A stretch of 64,000 nucleotides of DNA from Candidatus Krumholzibacteriota bacterium (GTDB lineage: Bacteria; Krumholzibacteriota; Krumholzibacteriia; LZORAL124-64-63): contig JAKLEB010000003.1 in assembly GCA_022711765.1 (NCBI GenBank), positions 1-64,000 on the forward strand, in the 5' to 3' direction. The notes under the pieces were generated by a model that did not search any database, had not been told where the DNA came from, and saw only the letters and a list, made by a program, of their open reading frames with translations. The position numbers were made by a program, and so were the translations under genes. Shown piece after piece: positions 1 to 9,022 of the stretch. Numbering within the stretch: position 1 is the first letter of the stretch; each line of letters opens with the position of its first letter.

Positions 1-75
<75 letters not shown>

Positions 76-157
76 GCCTCTACTCGCAGCGAAAGTGCTC
101 GCCCGACCTGGTGCTGGACCCACAGATGCGATCACACGGCCTGGCGAGCGGACGGGC

Positions 158-186
158 AATATAGCCCACATCGCGGGGCCAGTCAA
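158..186 (-). promoter_or_regulatory. Sigma-70 promoter for tRNA-Asn
   Basis: Read on the minus strand, a -35 box TTGACT (181-186) and a -10 box TATATT (158-163) are separated by exactly 17 bp. Each matches the consensus at five of six positions. The expected start site near 150 leaves a leader of about 75 nt before the mature tRNA 5' end at 75. It is one of the best sigma-70 matches I found in the window. Confidence 0.78.
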
Positions 187-284
187 GCGTGCCGGCTGGA
201 TTCCAGCCACCCCGCCCGCCCCGCATCTCGACCGGGCGCATGGCGGCGTTCCGGCCGCGACTCGTCGAGTTCGACCGTCCCCGC

Positions 285-3002
285 TCATCCAGCGATCCCG
301 AGGCGCCGCAAGCGGTCGTACAGCGACTTTCGGCTCACTCCCAGGAGCTTCGCCGCCAGCGTCCGGTTCCCCAGCGCGGCGGCCAGGGCGTCCCGGATCG
401 CCGTCCGCTCGGCGTCGACCAGCCGCGCGTCGAGACTCAGGTCCGCCGCACTCTCCGGGCTGGTCGTCGGAGCGCCGCTCGAGGTGCTTCTTCCGCACCG
501 GCCGTCGCTCCGGTCGCGACCGCCGCAGTCCTCGCCGCCGCCCTCGTCCTCGCCCTCATCGTCGCCATGGTCGCCGGCCGTGGCGCTGGCGCCATCCTCC
601 ACCGCCATCACGGCGCGCAACCCCGCCGGCACCATTCCGGGCGGCAGCATCCGGCCGGACCTCGCGAAGAGGCACGCCCGCCGCACGAGCGCCTCCAGCT
701 CCCGTACGTTGCCGGGCCAGCCGTAGCGGTCGATCGCGGCGAGCACCGCGGCCGGCACCGCAGCCTCGGGTTCCGCGTCGGCGCCGAGCGCCCGGCGCAC
801 GAAGACGCGCACGAGTTCGCGCACGTCCGGGCCGCGGACGCGCAGCGGCGGCAGCGAGACCTGCAGCACGTTCAGGCGGTAGTAGAGGTCCGGCCGGAAG
901 TCGCCCGCGGCGATCCGGGCTGGCAGGTCGACGTTCGTGGCGGCGATCACCCGCAGGTCGACGGACCGCTCGCCGGGGTCTCCGAGCCGCCGGAAGGTCC
1001 CGTCCTGCAGGAGCCTCAGCAGCTTGGCCTGCAGGTCGGCGGGCACGTCTCCGACCTCGTCGAGGAACAGGGTGCCGCGGTGCGCGAGCTCGACGAGCCC
1101 CGGCGCGTCGTGATCCGCGCCGGTGAACGCGCCCGCGGCGTGGCCGAAGAACTCGCGCTCGAAGAGGTCGGCGGGGACGGCGGCGCAGTTCACCGCGATC
1201 AGGGGGTGTTCACGCCGGCGGCCCAGGTCGTGGATCCGGCGGGCGGCGACCTCCTTGCCGGTGCCGGTCTCGCCGGTGATCAGGACGGGATCGTCGACCG
1301 CCGCGGCGGCGGCCATCTCGGCGGCCGCCGCGACCATCGGGGGCGAGCCGGCCACGAACGCGGGCGTGGCGCGGTCGTCGAGCGATTCGGGCGGCGGCGG
1401 TCCGCCCGCCCACACCCAGGCGGCTCGCCAGGCTTCGCGCAGGCGGGACAGGAAGCGATCGATCTCGGCGTGGTCGGCCGCGAAACCGAGGCGGACGGCG
1501 ACCTGGCGCGCCTCGGCGGCGCGAGCCCACGCCGTCTCGCGGCTGGCGGCTCGACCCGACGCGGCCAGACGGGCCTCGGCGCGGGCTTCCTCGAGAAGCG
1601 AGCGGGCCAGCTCGATCTGGCAACCATGGATGCGCGCGCGCTCGACGGCGGTGCGGGCAGCGCTGCGCGCGCCATCGAGGTCGCCGAGACGCCGGCGGGT
1701 CACCGCGAGCAGGCGGCCCGACACCACCTCCTCGAACATCTCGCCGGCCGTGCAGCTCGCGAGCAGCGCCTCCATGAGGCCGCGGTGAGCGGCGGCGAAT
1801 TCGCCGCTCAGCAGAGCCACCTGGGCGAGGCGGCGCTTGAGGCCGGCGGCGAGGTCGCCGTCCGGGGTCTCGACGCGCGCCATCGCGAGGGCGCGCTCGT
1901 ATCGGGCGCGCGCGGCCGCGAGCTGGCCGCGCAGGACGGCGGCGTCGCCCTGCATCTCGATCGCGAGGCCCAGCTCGCGCTGGAAGGTGCGCGCAGCGTC
2001 GAGCCGCTCGACCTCGCAGGCGATCGCGTCGGCCTCGTCGGCCTGCCCGGCGACGAGGTGGATCTTGCAGCGGGTGAGCCGGGCCATGATCCAGCACTGG
2101 AGGTCGCCGCCGCGCCGCAGCTGGTCCTCGCAGCAGTCGACCTGGGCGAGGGCCTCGGCGAGGCGGCCCTGCTTGTAGTGCGCGATTGCGAGGTTGAAGC
2201 GGGCCTGGTGCGCGCGCAGCCGCTGGCGGGTGCCGTCGAGCCGCTCCACCGCCTCCCGCAGCAGCGCCTCGGCGTGGTCGAGGCTGAAGCTGCGCAGCTC
2301 GAGCAGCGCGTGTCCGGTGAGCATCGAGCCGAGCAGCCACTCGTGGCGCGGCGCGCGGCAGATCGCGACGGCCTCGGCCAGCAGGTCGCGGGCCCGCTGG
2401 AACTCGCCCATCTGCGAGACCGCGACGCCCAGGTTGTTGGCGAGCATCGCGCGGCGCAGGGGCGGGATGCCGGGGTGGTCTCGCTCCACCTGCTCGAGCA
2501 GCGCGCGCCCCTCGCGCAGCCGGCCCGCGCGGATGAGGGCGGCTCCGTACTCGAGCTCCGGCAGCGGCTCGTCCGACCACACGAGATCGCGGCGCCGCAC
2601 CTCGTCGACCCAGACGGCGAGCTCGGCGAAGAACTGCCGGCGGTAGAGGACCCGGCTGGCGAGGACCGCGGCGTCGCCGACGCGGGGACGCGCGGGATCG
2701 CGGATCAACTCGGCGGCGCCCGGTTCGTCGAGGACGCCGGCGGGGAGGTTCCCGTCGCCGGGGGCCGCGCGCCGCGCCGCGAAGGACGGCGGCAGCTCGG
2801 CGTGGTCGGCGAGGATCGCGGCGACGAGCGCGCCGCCCTCGACGTATCGCTCGTGGAGGATCGCGTGCAAGGCGGCCACGAGGAGGTTGCGCGGAACCGG
2901 CCGATCGCAGGGCGACACGGCATGCGGCGCGATCGCGCAGCGCGGCCCGGCGACCGGCGCCGGCGCCGCCTTCCCCGCGAGCGAGCGACCGCGCGCGTCC
3001 AT
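285..3002 (-). CDS. Sigma-54-dependent transcriptional activator with TPR sensor region
   Basis: This 905-residue protein is an enhancer-binding activator of sigma-54 RNA polymerase. The first ~530 residues are alanine/leucine-rich helical hairpins of TPR type, taking the place of the usual receiver or GAF domain. The AAA+ domain follows, with Walker A GETGTGKE near residue 576, the sigma-54 contact loop GAFTGA near 622 and Walker B FLDEVG near 644. A Fis-type helix-turn-helix (TLAAKLLGVSRKSLYDRL) is near 880. I chose the ATG at 3002 because GGAGG lies just upstream; frame extends 107 codons further up but that part is low-complexity and has no such site. No kinase partner is adjacent, so the signal is probably a protein or peptide ligand sensed by the TPRs; that is inference. 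Confidence 0.93.
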   Translation of the reverse strand: MDARGRSLAGKAAPAPVAGPRCAIAPHAVSPCDRPVPRNLLVAALHAILHERYVEGGALVAAILADHAELPPSFAARRAAPGDGNLPAGVLDEPGAAELIRDPARPRVGDAAVLASRVLYRRQFFAELAVWVDEVRRRDLVWSDEPLPELEYGAALIRAGRLREGRALLEQVERDHPGIPPLRRAMLANNLGVAVSQMGEFQRARDLLAEAVAICRAPRHEWLLGSMLTGHALLELRSFSLDHAEALLREAVERLDGTRQRLRAHQARFNLAIAHYKQGRLAEALAQVDCCEDQLRRGGDLQCWIMARLTRCKIHLVAGQADEADAIACEVERLDAARTFQRELGLAIEMQGDAAVLRGQLAAARARYERALAMARVETPDGDLAAGLKRRLAQVALLSGEFAAAHRGLMEALLASCTAGEMFEEVVSGRLLAVTRRRLGDLDGARSAARTAVERARIHGCQIELARSLLEEARAEARLAASGRAASRETAWARAAEARQVAVRLGFAADHAEIDRFLSRLREAWRAAWVWAGGPPPPESLDDRATPAFVAGSPPMVAAAAEMAAAAAVDDPVLITGETGTGKEVAARRIHDLGRRREHPLIAVNCAAVPADLFEREFFGHAAGAFTGADHDAPGLVELAHRGTLFLDEVGDVPADLQAKLLRLLQDGTFRRLGDPGERSVDLRVIAATNVDLPARIAAGDFRPDLYYRLNVLQVSLPPLRVRGPDVRELVRVFVRRALGADAEPEAAVPAAVLAAIDRYGWPGNVRELEALVRRACLFARSGRMLPPGMVPAGLRAVMAVEDGASATAGDHGDDEGEDEGGGEDCGGRDRSDGRCGRSTSSGAPTTSPESAADLSLDARLVDAERTAIRDALAAALGNRTLAAKLLGVSRKSLYDRLRRLGIAG

Positions 3003-3529
3003 GGCGCCTCCTCGCCGCGGGCCCGCCACACGAGGGCGCGCGGTCGAACGGATGCGGCGACACGTCGGGAGGTCACGTGTGCGGGAGTCGAGCCGCCGGG
3101 CGCCTGGCGGCCAAGGACCATGAATATCCTGGCACGCCGCGCGATCGGACGCAAGGCCCCTTCGGTGGCGGACCGGCCGCTCCCTCCGGTCGGCGCTGCG
3201 CGGGGCGGCGACTCCGGCACGGGGCGGCGGCGGCTCGAGCCGGCGAACCCCCTCGGTGCCGACAACGGCGACGTGGATTTCGGGGTCCTCTCGAGCGGCG
3301 CCCGCGTCCGGGGTCGACCCCACGGGCGGGATCGCCCGGCGGACGGAGCGGCCGGTCCGCGCCCAACGTCGCAGGACCGGGACCCGCGCCGCGGCTCCTG
3401 TCGCCGCACGGCATTACCCGTTCGCGCGCGCCCGGCGCCGTCCTCGCCGGATGGCGCGGCGAGGCGCGCTGTCTCGACGCGGCGACGGGGCGACGGGGAG
3501 ACCTGGCGACGCGGCGACGCGGCGCCCGG
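3003..3529. other. Intergenic region upstream of the sigma-54 activator
   Basis: About 530 bp separate the PHP gene stop from the activator start, both on the minus strand. Frames that stay open here translate into Arg/Pro/Gly-rich low-complexity sequence, as expected from G+C content alone, and I do not support a gene. The recognisable content is an octamer tandem repeat at its left end (3475-3530). No convincing promoter pair was found, although the activator promoter must lie here if it is not co-transcribed with the PHP gene. Confidence 0.6.
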
Positions 3530-3530
3530 T
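3475..3530. repeat. Octamer tandem repeat (seven units)
   Basis: Seven consecutive 8-bp units start at 3475: four or five are CGACGCGG or CGACGGGG, one is AGACCTGG and the last is the degenerate CGCCCGGT. The array ends exactly at the stop codon of the PHP gene (stop at 3530-3532, minus strand). A period of eight is not a multiple of three, which argues against a coding origin. It resembles the short tandem repeats left by slippage or by a repeat family. Confidence 0.75.
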
Positions 3531-4300
3531 CAGGCGACGTGACGGCCGCGGCGGAAGTGGCCCCGGAGCTGATCGGCGGTCATCGTGTTGACGATCTGGC
3601 GGCAGTCGAGGCCCATCGACCGCGCGATCTCCACGCCTTGCCGGTAGTCGACCAGCCGGGCGGCGCGGTGGGCATTCGGGTTGATCGCCAAAAGGACGCC
3701 CAGCTCGGCCGCGAGCCGGCAGTGCGTGCCGTCGATGTCGGCGAACGCGGGATTGGCGTCGAGCTCGACGACCGTGCCGGTCTCGGCGGCGGCCTTCAGC
3801 ACCCGCATCATGTCGAGGGGCACCGGCGGCTTCGCGAGCATGTAGCTGCCGACCGGTTTGCTGAGGATGTCGACGGCGGGATGGCGCACCACGCGCAGCG
3901 CGACGTCGGTGTAGCTGTCCTTGGTGTAGCCTTCCGGCTCGGGCAGCGAGACCAGCAGGTAGTCGAGTTCGTCGAGCACGCCGGCCGGCAACGTGATCCC
4001 CCCGTCGAAGCCGGCGTCGACCTCGAGGCCTTGCAGCAGGTCGAAGTCGGCGAATTCCCCGCGCAGGGCCGCGATCTCGACGTGCTGGACCGCCTCCTCG
4101 CCCCGATCCATGCCCTCGGGATGGCGGATCGAGCGCAGGTGATCGCTCACGCCGAGATACTCGAGGCCGAGCTCGCGCGCGGTCTCCACCATGCGGCGCA
4201 GCGAGTGGGCGCCGTCCGCGTAGCGGGAGTGGGAGTGGAGCAGCCCGCGAATGTCGCAGGGCCGCAACAGGGAACTGGCGCGTTGCTGATCACCGGTCAA
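3530..4300 (-). CDS. PHP-domain metal-dependent hydrolase
   Basis: The 256-residue product is a stand-alone PHP domain, a trinuclear-metal phosphoesterase fold related to the C-terminal domain of PolX and to histidinol phosphatase. The first metal motif HSHSRYADG starts at residue 22. It is followed by GVSDH, GLEVDAG and a late HxxxP-type region, all in family order. The start is TTG at 4300, with GAGGTG about 8 nt upstream. It is 104 nt downstream of the DsrE gene on the same strand and may be co-transcribed with it. The physiological substrate cannot be told from sequence; PolX-like phosphoesterase or nucleotide phosphatase activity is likely. Confidence 0.86.
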   Translation of the reverse strand: MTGDQQRASSLLRPCDIRGLLHSHSRYADGAHSLRRMVETARELGLEYLGVSDHLRSIRHPEGMDRGEEAVQHVEIAALRGEFADFDLLQGLEVDAGFDGGITLPAGVLDELDYLLVSLPEPEGYTKDSYTDVALRVVRHPAVDILSKPVGSYMLAKPPVPLDMMRVLKAAAETGTVVELDANPAFADIDGTHCRLAAELGVLLAINPNAHRAARLVDYRQGVEIARSMGLDCRQIVNTMTADQLRGHFRRGRHVA

Positions 4301-4404
4301 GTGCGCGGCACCTCGCGGCTGGGTGGTCGGGCAGCCCGCGGATCGGGCCGGAGGTTACACGCAAAGCCAGGTAGCGGCGGACCGCAAGCGCCCGCGGCGG
4401 CGGC

Positions 4405-4743
4405 CTAGACGGACAGGACTGCAGGCGCTTCCCAGAGGGCGGCCTGGATCTGATTCATGTTGCCGGCCGTGCCGACCCGGAGCTGATCCACGAGGCCGTA
4501 GTACTGCAGGCAGGTCGTGCAGACGATCAGCTCGACGCCGCGATCCGCGAGGGCCGCGAGGGTGTCGAGGACCGGCGATCCTTCGCACGCGAGCCGGACA
4601 CCCTCGGTGTAGAAGCAGATGCGCGCCGGCAGACGGCCTTCGAGGTCGAGCAGGTCGAGGAAGGTGCCGGCCAGCTTGCGGCCGAGCGCGGGCTCGGCGT
4701 GGCCGAGGCCGTCGCGCGTGACGAGGATGGTCGGTCCGGTCAT
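4405..4743 (-). CDS. DsrE/YedF-like small cysteine protein
   Basis: The 112-residue protein has the DsrE fold signature: an N-terminal strand TILVTRDGLG, then a helix, a central FYTEGVRLACEGSP segment and a conserved cysteine pair in VCTTCLQYYGL. DsrE-family proteins handle persulfides, and the closest architecture is the C-terminal domain of the selenium-metabolism protein YedF. The ATG at 4743 has GGAGG nine bases upstream. It lies 19 nt after the methyltransferase stop on the same strand, which suggests one operon. The pairing with an rRNA methyltransferase does not define the role. Confidence 0.82.
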   Translation of the reverse strand: MTGPTILVTRDGLGHAEPALGRKLAGTFLDLLDLEGRLPARICFYTEGVRLACEGSPVLDTLAALADRGVELIVCTTCLQYYGLVDQLRVGTAGNMNQIQAALWEAPAVLSV

Positions 4744-4762
4744 CGGCGGAGTCCTCCGGTGG

Positions 4763-5905
4763 TCAGGTGTAGAGCTCGAACTTCGCGAGGCGCCCGTCGA
4801 GGCCGCCGTTGCGCAGGGGTCGTCGCCACGCGGGCCGCAGGCCGATGGACTTGAGCAGCTCGCGCTCGCCGAAGTATACGTAAGCCTCGCAGCCGGCGCA
4901 CCGGACCTTGAGCCAGTCGCCGAGGTCCTTGTAGAACGCGGCGAGGTCGGATCCTGTCGCAAGGCGGATCCCGTAGGGCGGGTTGCAGACGATCACCGCG
5001 TCGCGGAGATCGTGCGCGTCGCGGAAGTCTCTCCGGCGGATCGGGACGCGGTCGCCGCCGGGCAACAGCGCGAGGTTCGCGCGCGCGGCGGCGACCGCCT
5101 TGGCGTCGATGTCGCCGCCCGAGACCACGCCGGGCTCGCGCAGCCGCCGCCGGCTGTCGAGGCCTTTCTTGACCTGCTTCCAGGCCACGATGTCGAAGTC
5201 CGGCAGCTGCATGAAGCCGAAGCGCCGGCGGAGCGTCCCCGCCGGCGTGCCCGTCGCGCGCAGCCAGGCCTCGGCGAGCAGGGTTCCCGAGCCGCACATG
5301 GGGTCGTGGAGCGGCCGGTCGCCGGTCCACCCGGACAGGGCGACGATCGCCGCGGCGACGGTCTCCTGCATCGGCGCCTCGACGGTCTGCTTGCGGTAGC
5401 CGCGCTTGTGCAGCGAGCCGCCGCCGAGGTCGACGCCGAGCGTGACCGCGTCGTGGGCGGCGTGCAGGCTGATCCAGAGGTCCGGGTTCTCGGTGTCGAT
5501 GTCCGGGCGCTTGCCGGTGTCGTCGCGCAGGCGGTCGCACACGGCGTCCTTGACGCGTAGGGCGGCGAAGCGGCTGTCCTTCAGCTGCGAATGCGAGACG
5601 TTGGCGAACACGGCGAAGGTCTGGCCCGGCCGCAGGAAATCGCGCCAGTCGATCTCGCGCACCTTCCGGTAGAGATAGTCGGGCGTGTGGCAGCGGAAGT
5701 GCGCAAGCGGCGCGATCACCCGCTGCACGAGCTGCGAGGCGTAGACCACCCGGTAGACGCCGCGGGGGTCGGCGCGGAAGTGCAGTCCGCGCACCGCGGC
5801 CTCGACGTCGGTGGCGCCGAGCGCCTGCAACTCCGTCGCGGCGAGGTCCTCGACCCCGCCGCTCACCTGCGCGAAGTAGCGAGGGTCGTCCTGGTACCGG
5901 TACAT
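4763..5905 (-). CDS. THUMP-domain 23S rRNA guanine-N2 methyltransferase (RlmL N-terminal type)
   Basis: The 380-residue protein has a THUMP RNA-binding region (about residues 10-160) and a class I SAM-dependent methyltransferase domain. The SAM motif is DPMCGSGTLLAEAW and the catalytic motif is CNPPYG, the NPPY type used for guanine exocyclic amine methylation. Length and order match the YpsC/RlmL N-terminal half; the RlmK half of the E. coli fusion is absent. Start ATG 5905 is preceded by AGGGGA at 4 nt. It is followed 19 nt later by the DsrE gene. Confidence 0.9.
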   Translation of the reverse strand: MYRYQDDPRYFAQVSGGVEDLAATELQALGATDVEAAVRGLHFRADPRGVYRVVYASQLVQRVIAPLAHFRCHTPDYLYRKVREIDWRDFLRPGQTFAVFANVSHSQLKDSRFAALRVKDAVCDRLRDDTGKRPDIDTENPDLWISLHAAHDAVTLGVDLGGGSLHKRGYRKQTVEAPMQETVAAAIVALSGWTGDRPLHDPMCGSGTLLAEAWLRATGTPAGTLRRRFGFMQLPDFDIVAWKQVKKGLDSRRRLREPGVVSGGDIDAKAVAAARANLALLPGGDRVPIRRRDFRDAHDLRDAVIVCNPPYGIRLATGSDLAAFYKDLGDWLKVRCAGCEAYVYFGERELLKSIGLRPAWRRPLRNGGLDGRLAKFELYT

Positions 5906-5948
5906 GCCGTCCCCTGGCGCAGCCCTGGCCGCGCCGGTCGAATCACAC

Positions 5949-5978
5949 GAAACGGCCGCGACGGATCGCGGCCGTTTC
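5949..5978 (-). terminator. Perfect 13-bp hairpin between tpx and the methyltransferase
   Basis: Arms 5949-5961 and 5966-5978 are perfectly complementary over 13 bp with a 4-nt loop (CGGA on plus, TCCG on minus). On the minus strand the stem ends in GGCCGTTTC and lies about 40 nt downstream of the tpx stop, so it should terminate the cyclophilin-tpx transcript. The U tract is short. The plus-strand reading also ends in TTTCTTCT, so termination could be bidirectional. Confidence 0.75.
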
Positions 5979-6020
5979 TTCTGAGCAAGAAGTTGTGTGC
6001 CGCGAGGTGCGCCACTCGCC

Positions 6021-6521
6021 TCAGGCGAGGAGCGCCAGGACCGCACCGTAGTTCGGTTCCTGGGTGGTTTCGGGCACGAGTTCGGTGTACATCACCTTGC
6101 CGCTGCCGTCAAGCAGGATCACGGACCGGGCGAGCAGGCCGGCGAGCGGCCCGTCGGCGATGCGCATCCCGTAGGCGCGGCCGAAGGCGCCCTCGCGGAA
6201 ATCGGACGCGGTCACCACGTGCTCGATCCCCTCGGCGGCGCAGAACCGGCCCGCCGCGAACGGCAGGTCCATCGAGATGCAGAGGACGGTCACGCGGTCG
6301 AGCCGGGCGGCCTCCTCGTTGAACCGGCGGACGCTCGCCGCGCACACGTCGGTGTCGAGACTGGGAAACACGTTCAGGATCACGCGGCGGCCCGCGTAGT
6401 CGGCCAGCGCGACGGGGGCGAGATTCGCCCCGACCAGCGTGAAGTCCGGAGCCCTGGTGCCGGCGGCCGGCAAGGAGCCCACGGTGTTGAAGGGATTGCC
6501 CTTGAGCTTGAACTTGGCCAT
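6021..6521 (-). CDS. tpx: Thiol peroxidase (atypical 2-Cys peroxiredoxin)
   Basis: The 166-residue protein is full length for Tpx. The peroxidatic cysteine is C60 in the motif PSLDTDVC and the resolving cysteine is C94 in AAGRFC, the characteristic Tpx spacing. The N-terminal GNPFNTVGSLPAAG region and the PNYGAVLALL end also match the family. It reduces hydroperoxides using thioredoxin. ATG 6521 has an AGAGG ribosome-binding site. It follows the cyclophilin gene by 49 nt and is closed by the hairpin at 5949-5978, giving a two-gene stress and folding operon. Confidence 0.96.
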   Translation of the reverse strand: MAKFKLKGNPFNTVGSLPAAGTRAPDFTLVGANLAPVALADYAGRRVILNVFPSLDTDVCAASVRRFNEEAARLDRVTVLCISMDLPFAAGRFCAAEGIEHVVTASDFREGAFGRAYGMRIADGPLAGLLARSVILLDGSGKVMYTELVPETTQEPNYGAVLALLA

Positions 6522-6570
6522 CTGTTCCCATCCTCTCGCGTGCAGCCGCCCCGGGGCGGTCTGCGGTCGT

Positions 6571-7101
<531 letters not shown>

Positions 7102-7243
7102 GGTCGGCTCCTTCAGTAGGGTGGTCCCGCGGGGGGCGGCCGCACGGCGGCCGCCGGAGCTGGAAGTCTAGCCTGCCGCGCGCCGATACGCTACCATGCG
7201 CCGACCCGATCGGCCTCGATCACCCTGTCGCCGGGAGCCCGCG

Positions 7244-8350
7244 ATGTCGCGTGAAACAGTGAACCGGATCGTCCTGCTGGCGCTCGTCATCTTCATCTCG
7301 GTGATGTTCGTCCGCATGGTGAAGGGCTTCCTGCTCGCCCTGCTGATGGCCGCCATCCTGGCGGGCCTGTTGAATCGGCTCTATGACCGGTTGACGCGGG
7401 TTTTCCGCGGCCGCAAGGCGCTCGCCGCGGTCACGACCGAGGTCCTGCTCGTGCTCCTGATCCTGATCCCGCTGGCGGGCCTGGTGGGACTCGTGACCGC
7501 GCAGGCCATCAAGGTGGGCGGCTCGGTGGGCCCCTGGATCCGGGATCAGCTCTCGCAGACGGACGCGCTGACGCGGCGCCTCGAGGCGCTGCCGTTCTAC
7601 GACCAGATCGCGCCCTATCGCGAGGAGATCCTGACCCGGGTCGGCTCGCTGGCGGGCAGCGCCAGCAACTGGCTCGTGGGCGCCCTGGGCGACGCCACGG
7701 TGGGCACGGTCCACTTCGTGTTCCTCTTCTTCGTGATGATCTATGCGCTCTATTTCTTTCTGATCCATGGCCGCTCGGCCCTCGATCGCATCCTCTGGTA
7801 CCTGCCCCTGGCGCACAGCGACGAGCAACGGATGCTCGCCAGGTTCCTGTCCGTGACACGGGCCACGCTCAAGGGGACGGGGCTGATCGGCCTCCTGCAG
7901 GGCACGCTCGGCGGCCTCGGTTTCGCCGTGGCCGGCATCGAGTCGGCCGCGTTCTGGGGCGCCGTCATGATGTTGCTCTCGGTGATCCCGGGGCTGGGGA
8001 CCGCGGTCGTCTGGGTCCCGGCGGTCGTCTGGTTCGCCATGTCCGGCCACTGGGGCGCCGCGATCGCACTCTCCGCCTATTTCGTCCTCGTGGTCGGGCT
8101 CGTGGACAACCTGCTGCGGCCGCGCGTGGTCGGCCGGGATACGCAGATGCCGGACCTGCTCGTGTCCCTCAGCACGCTGGGCGGACTGTCCCTCTTCGGG
8201 GCGCTCGGGTTCATCATCGGCCCGATCGTGGGCGCGCTCTTCGTGACGGTCTGGGAGATCTACGGCGAGACGTTCCGGGACCTGCTGCCGAACCTGCGGC
8301 CCGACCTTGCCGGCCGGACGCGCGGCCCCGATTCCAGCGACCCGGCCTGA
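7244..8350 (+). CDS. AI-2E family transporter-like membrane protein
   Basis: The 368-residue protein carries about eight hydrophobic segments in the arrangement of the AI-2E/PerM/YdiK family. Residues 5-60 form the first membrane pair and ~60-130 include a charged amphipathic stretch. The C-terminal half has the family signatures GLLQGTLGGLGF, VIPGLGT and VDNLLRPRVVGRDTQMP. Members are trimeric exporters or permeases; autoinducer export is shown for a few only, so substrate is unknown. I chose ATG 7244 rather than the upstream ATG at 7196 because GGGAG precedes it at 7 nt and the protein starts directly with the first membrane helix. Confidence 0.9.
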   Translation: MSRETVNRIVLLALVIFISVMFVRMVKGFLLALLMAAILAGLLNRLYDRLTRVFRGRKALAAVTTEVLLVLLILIPLAGLVGLVTAQAIKVGGSVGPWIRDQLSQTDALTRRLEALPFYDQIAPYREEILTRVGSLAGSASNWLVGALGDATVGTVHFVFLFFVMIYALYFFLIHGRSALDRILWYLPLAHSDEQRMLARFLSVTRATLKGTGLIGLLQGTLGGLGFAVAGIESAAFWGAVMMLLSVIPGLGTAVVWVPAVVWFAMSGHWGAAIALSAYFVLVVGLVDNLLRPRVVGRDTQMPDLLVSLSTLGGLSLFGALGFIIGPIVGALFVTVWEIYGETFRDLLPNLRPDLAGRTRGPDSSDPA

Positions 8351-8360
8351 ACGACCGCCG

Positions 8361-8930
8361 TCAGTCCCGCCCGAGCGCGCCCCAGCACGCGGCGAACGCC
8401 TGGTCGAGGAACGCGGGGTCGTCCGCGAGCTCGGGATGCAGCGACACGTGCGCCGCCAGGGTCGCGCCCAGCCGCTGGCCGATCGCGACGAGCAGGTCGG
8501 CCGGGAGATCCCTCAGGATCCCCTCGCGCCGGCCGCGTTCCACGACGCCGAGCAGGACGTCGTCGCCGCCGGCCGCCGCCAGCGGCGACGCGGCCACGTT
8601 CGGCGTGGCGCCGAGCAGCTCGAGGAAGCGGTGCCGCTCCGGCTCGGCGATCGACCAGCGCAGATGGCCGACCACGACCGTGCGCAGCTGGTCGGCGACC
8701 GGGTCGCGCGGATCGACCCCTTCGCCGAGGTGCGCGTCGCGGTGCGCCCGGGCGTCCGCCGCGAGCGCCTCGAGGAGCACGGTCTTGCTGGGGAAGTGAT
8801 GGAAGAGGGTCCCGACGGCGACGCGGGCCTGCCGGGCGACCGCGGCCGTGGTCGTGCCGTGCAGGCCTTGCTCGACGAAGAGCCTGCGGGCGGCGTTCAG
8901 GATGGCCAGCCGGGTTGCGCGAGCGTTCAC
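8361..8930 (-). CDS. TetR/AcrR family transcriptional regulator
   Basis: The 189-residue protein has an N-terminal TetR helix-turn-helix: ILNAARRLFVEQGLHGTT followed by VARQARVAVGTLFHHFPSK. A variable all-helical ligand-binding domain follows. It starts at GTG 8930 with GGAG 5 nt upstream. It is convergent with the AI-2E-family gene, with 10 bp between the stops. A perfect 14-bp palindrome at 8951-8964, between its start and the expected promoter, is a good candidate autoregulatory operator. The ligand is unknown. Confidence 0.92.
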   Translation of the reverse strand: MNARATRLAILNAARRLFVEQGLHGTTTAAVARQARVAVGTLFHHFPSKTVLLEALAADARAHRDAHLGEGVDPRDPVADQLRTVVVGHLRWSIAEPERHRFLELLGATPNVAASPLAAAGGDDVLLGVVERGRREGILRDLPADLLVAIGQRLGATLAAHVSLHPELADDPAFLDQAFAACWGALGRD

Positions 8931-8950
8931 CGCGACTCCGTTCCACGTCT

Positions 8951-8964
8951 CGACTGATCAGTCG
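8951..8964. promoter_or_regulatory. Palindromic operator upstream of tetR
   Basis: CGACTGATCAGTCG is a perfect 14-bp palindrome centred 27 bp upstream of the TetR start codon. On the right it continues as GTCTAG, giving a half-site very like the TAGACCGACTGATCAG form known for TetR-family operators. Its position would let the regulator repress its own promoter. Binding is inferred from position and symmetry. Confidence 0.6.
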
Positions 8965-9022
8965 GTCTAGAACATTGCCGGCGGCCGGACGCCCGTCAAG
9001 CGAAGATCTGGACCCTGCCGAC

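Noticed and set aside
3129..3146. Sigma-54 promoter TGGCACG upstream of the activator
   Set aside because: The -24 element looks right, but the required GC dinucleotide 10 nt later is GA, and the orientation points away from the activator gene.
3475..3530. CRISPR array
   Set aside because: Units are only 8 bp, have no spacers, and no cas genes are present. No other array-like pattern was seen in the window.
189..3542. Very long open frames on the plus strand opposite the sigma-54 activator
   Set aside because: They mirror the G+C-rich third positions of the minus-strand gene, contain no recognisable domain and give Arg/Gly/Ala-rich or reversed-helix sequence. The minus-strand protein has complete motifs.
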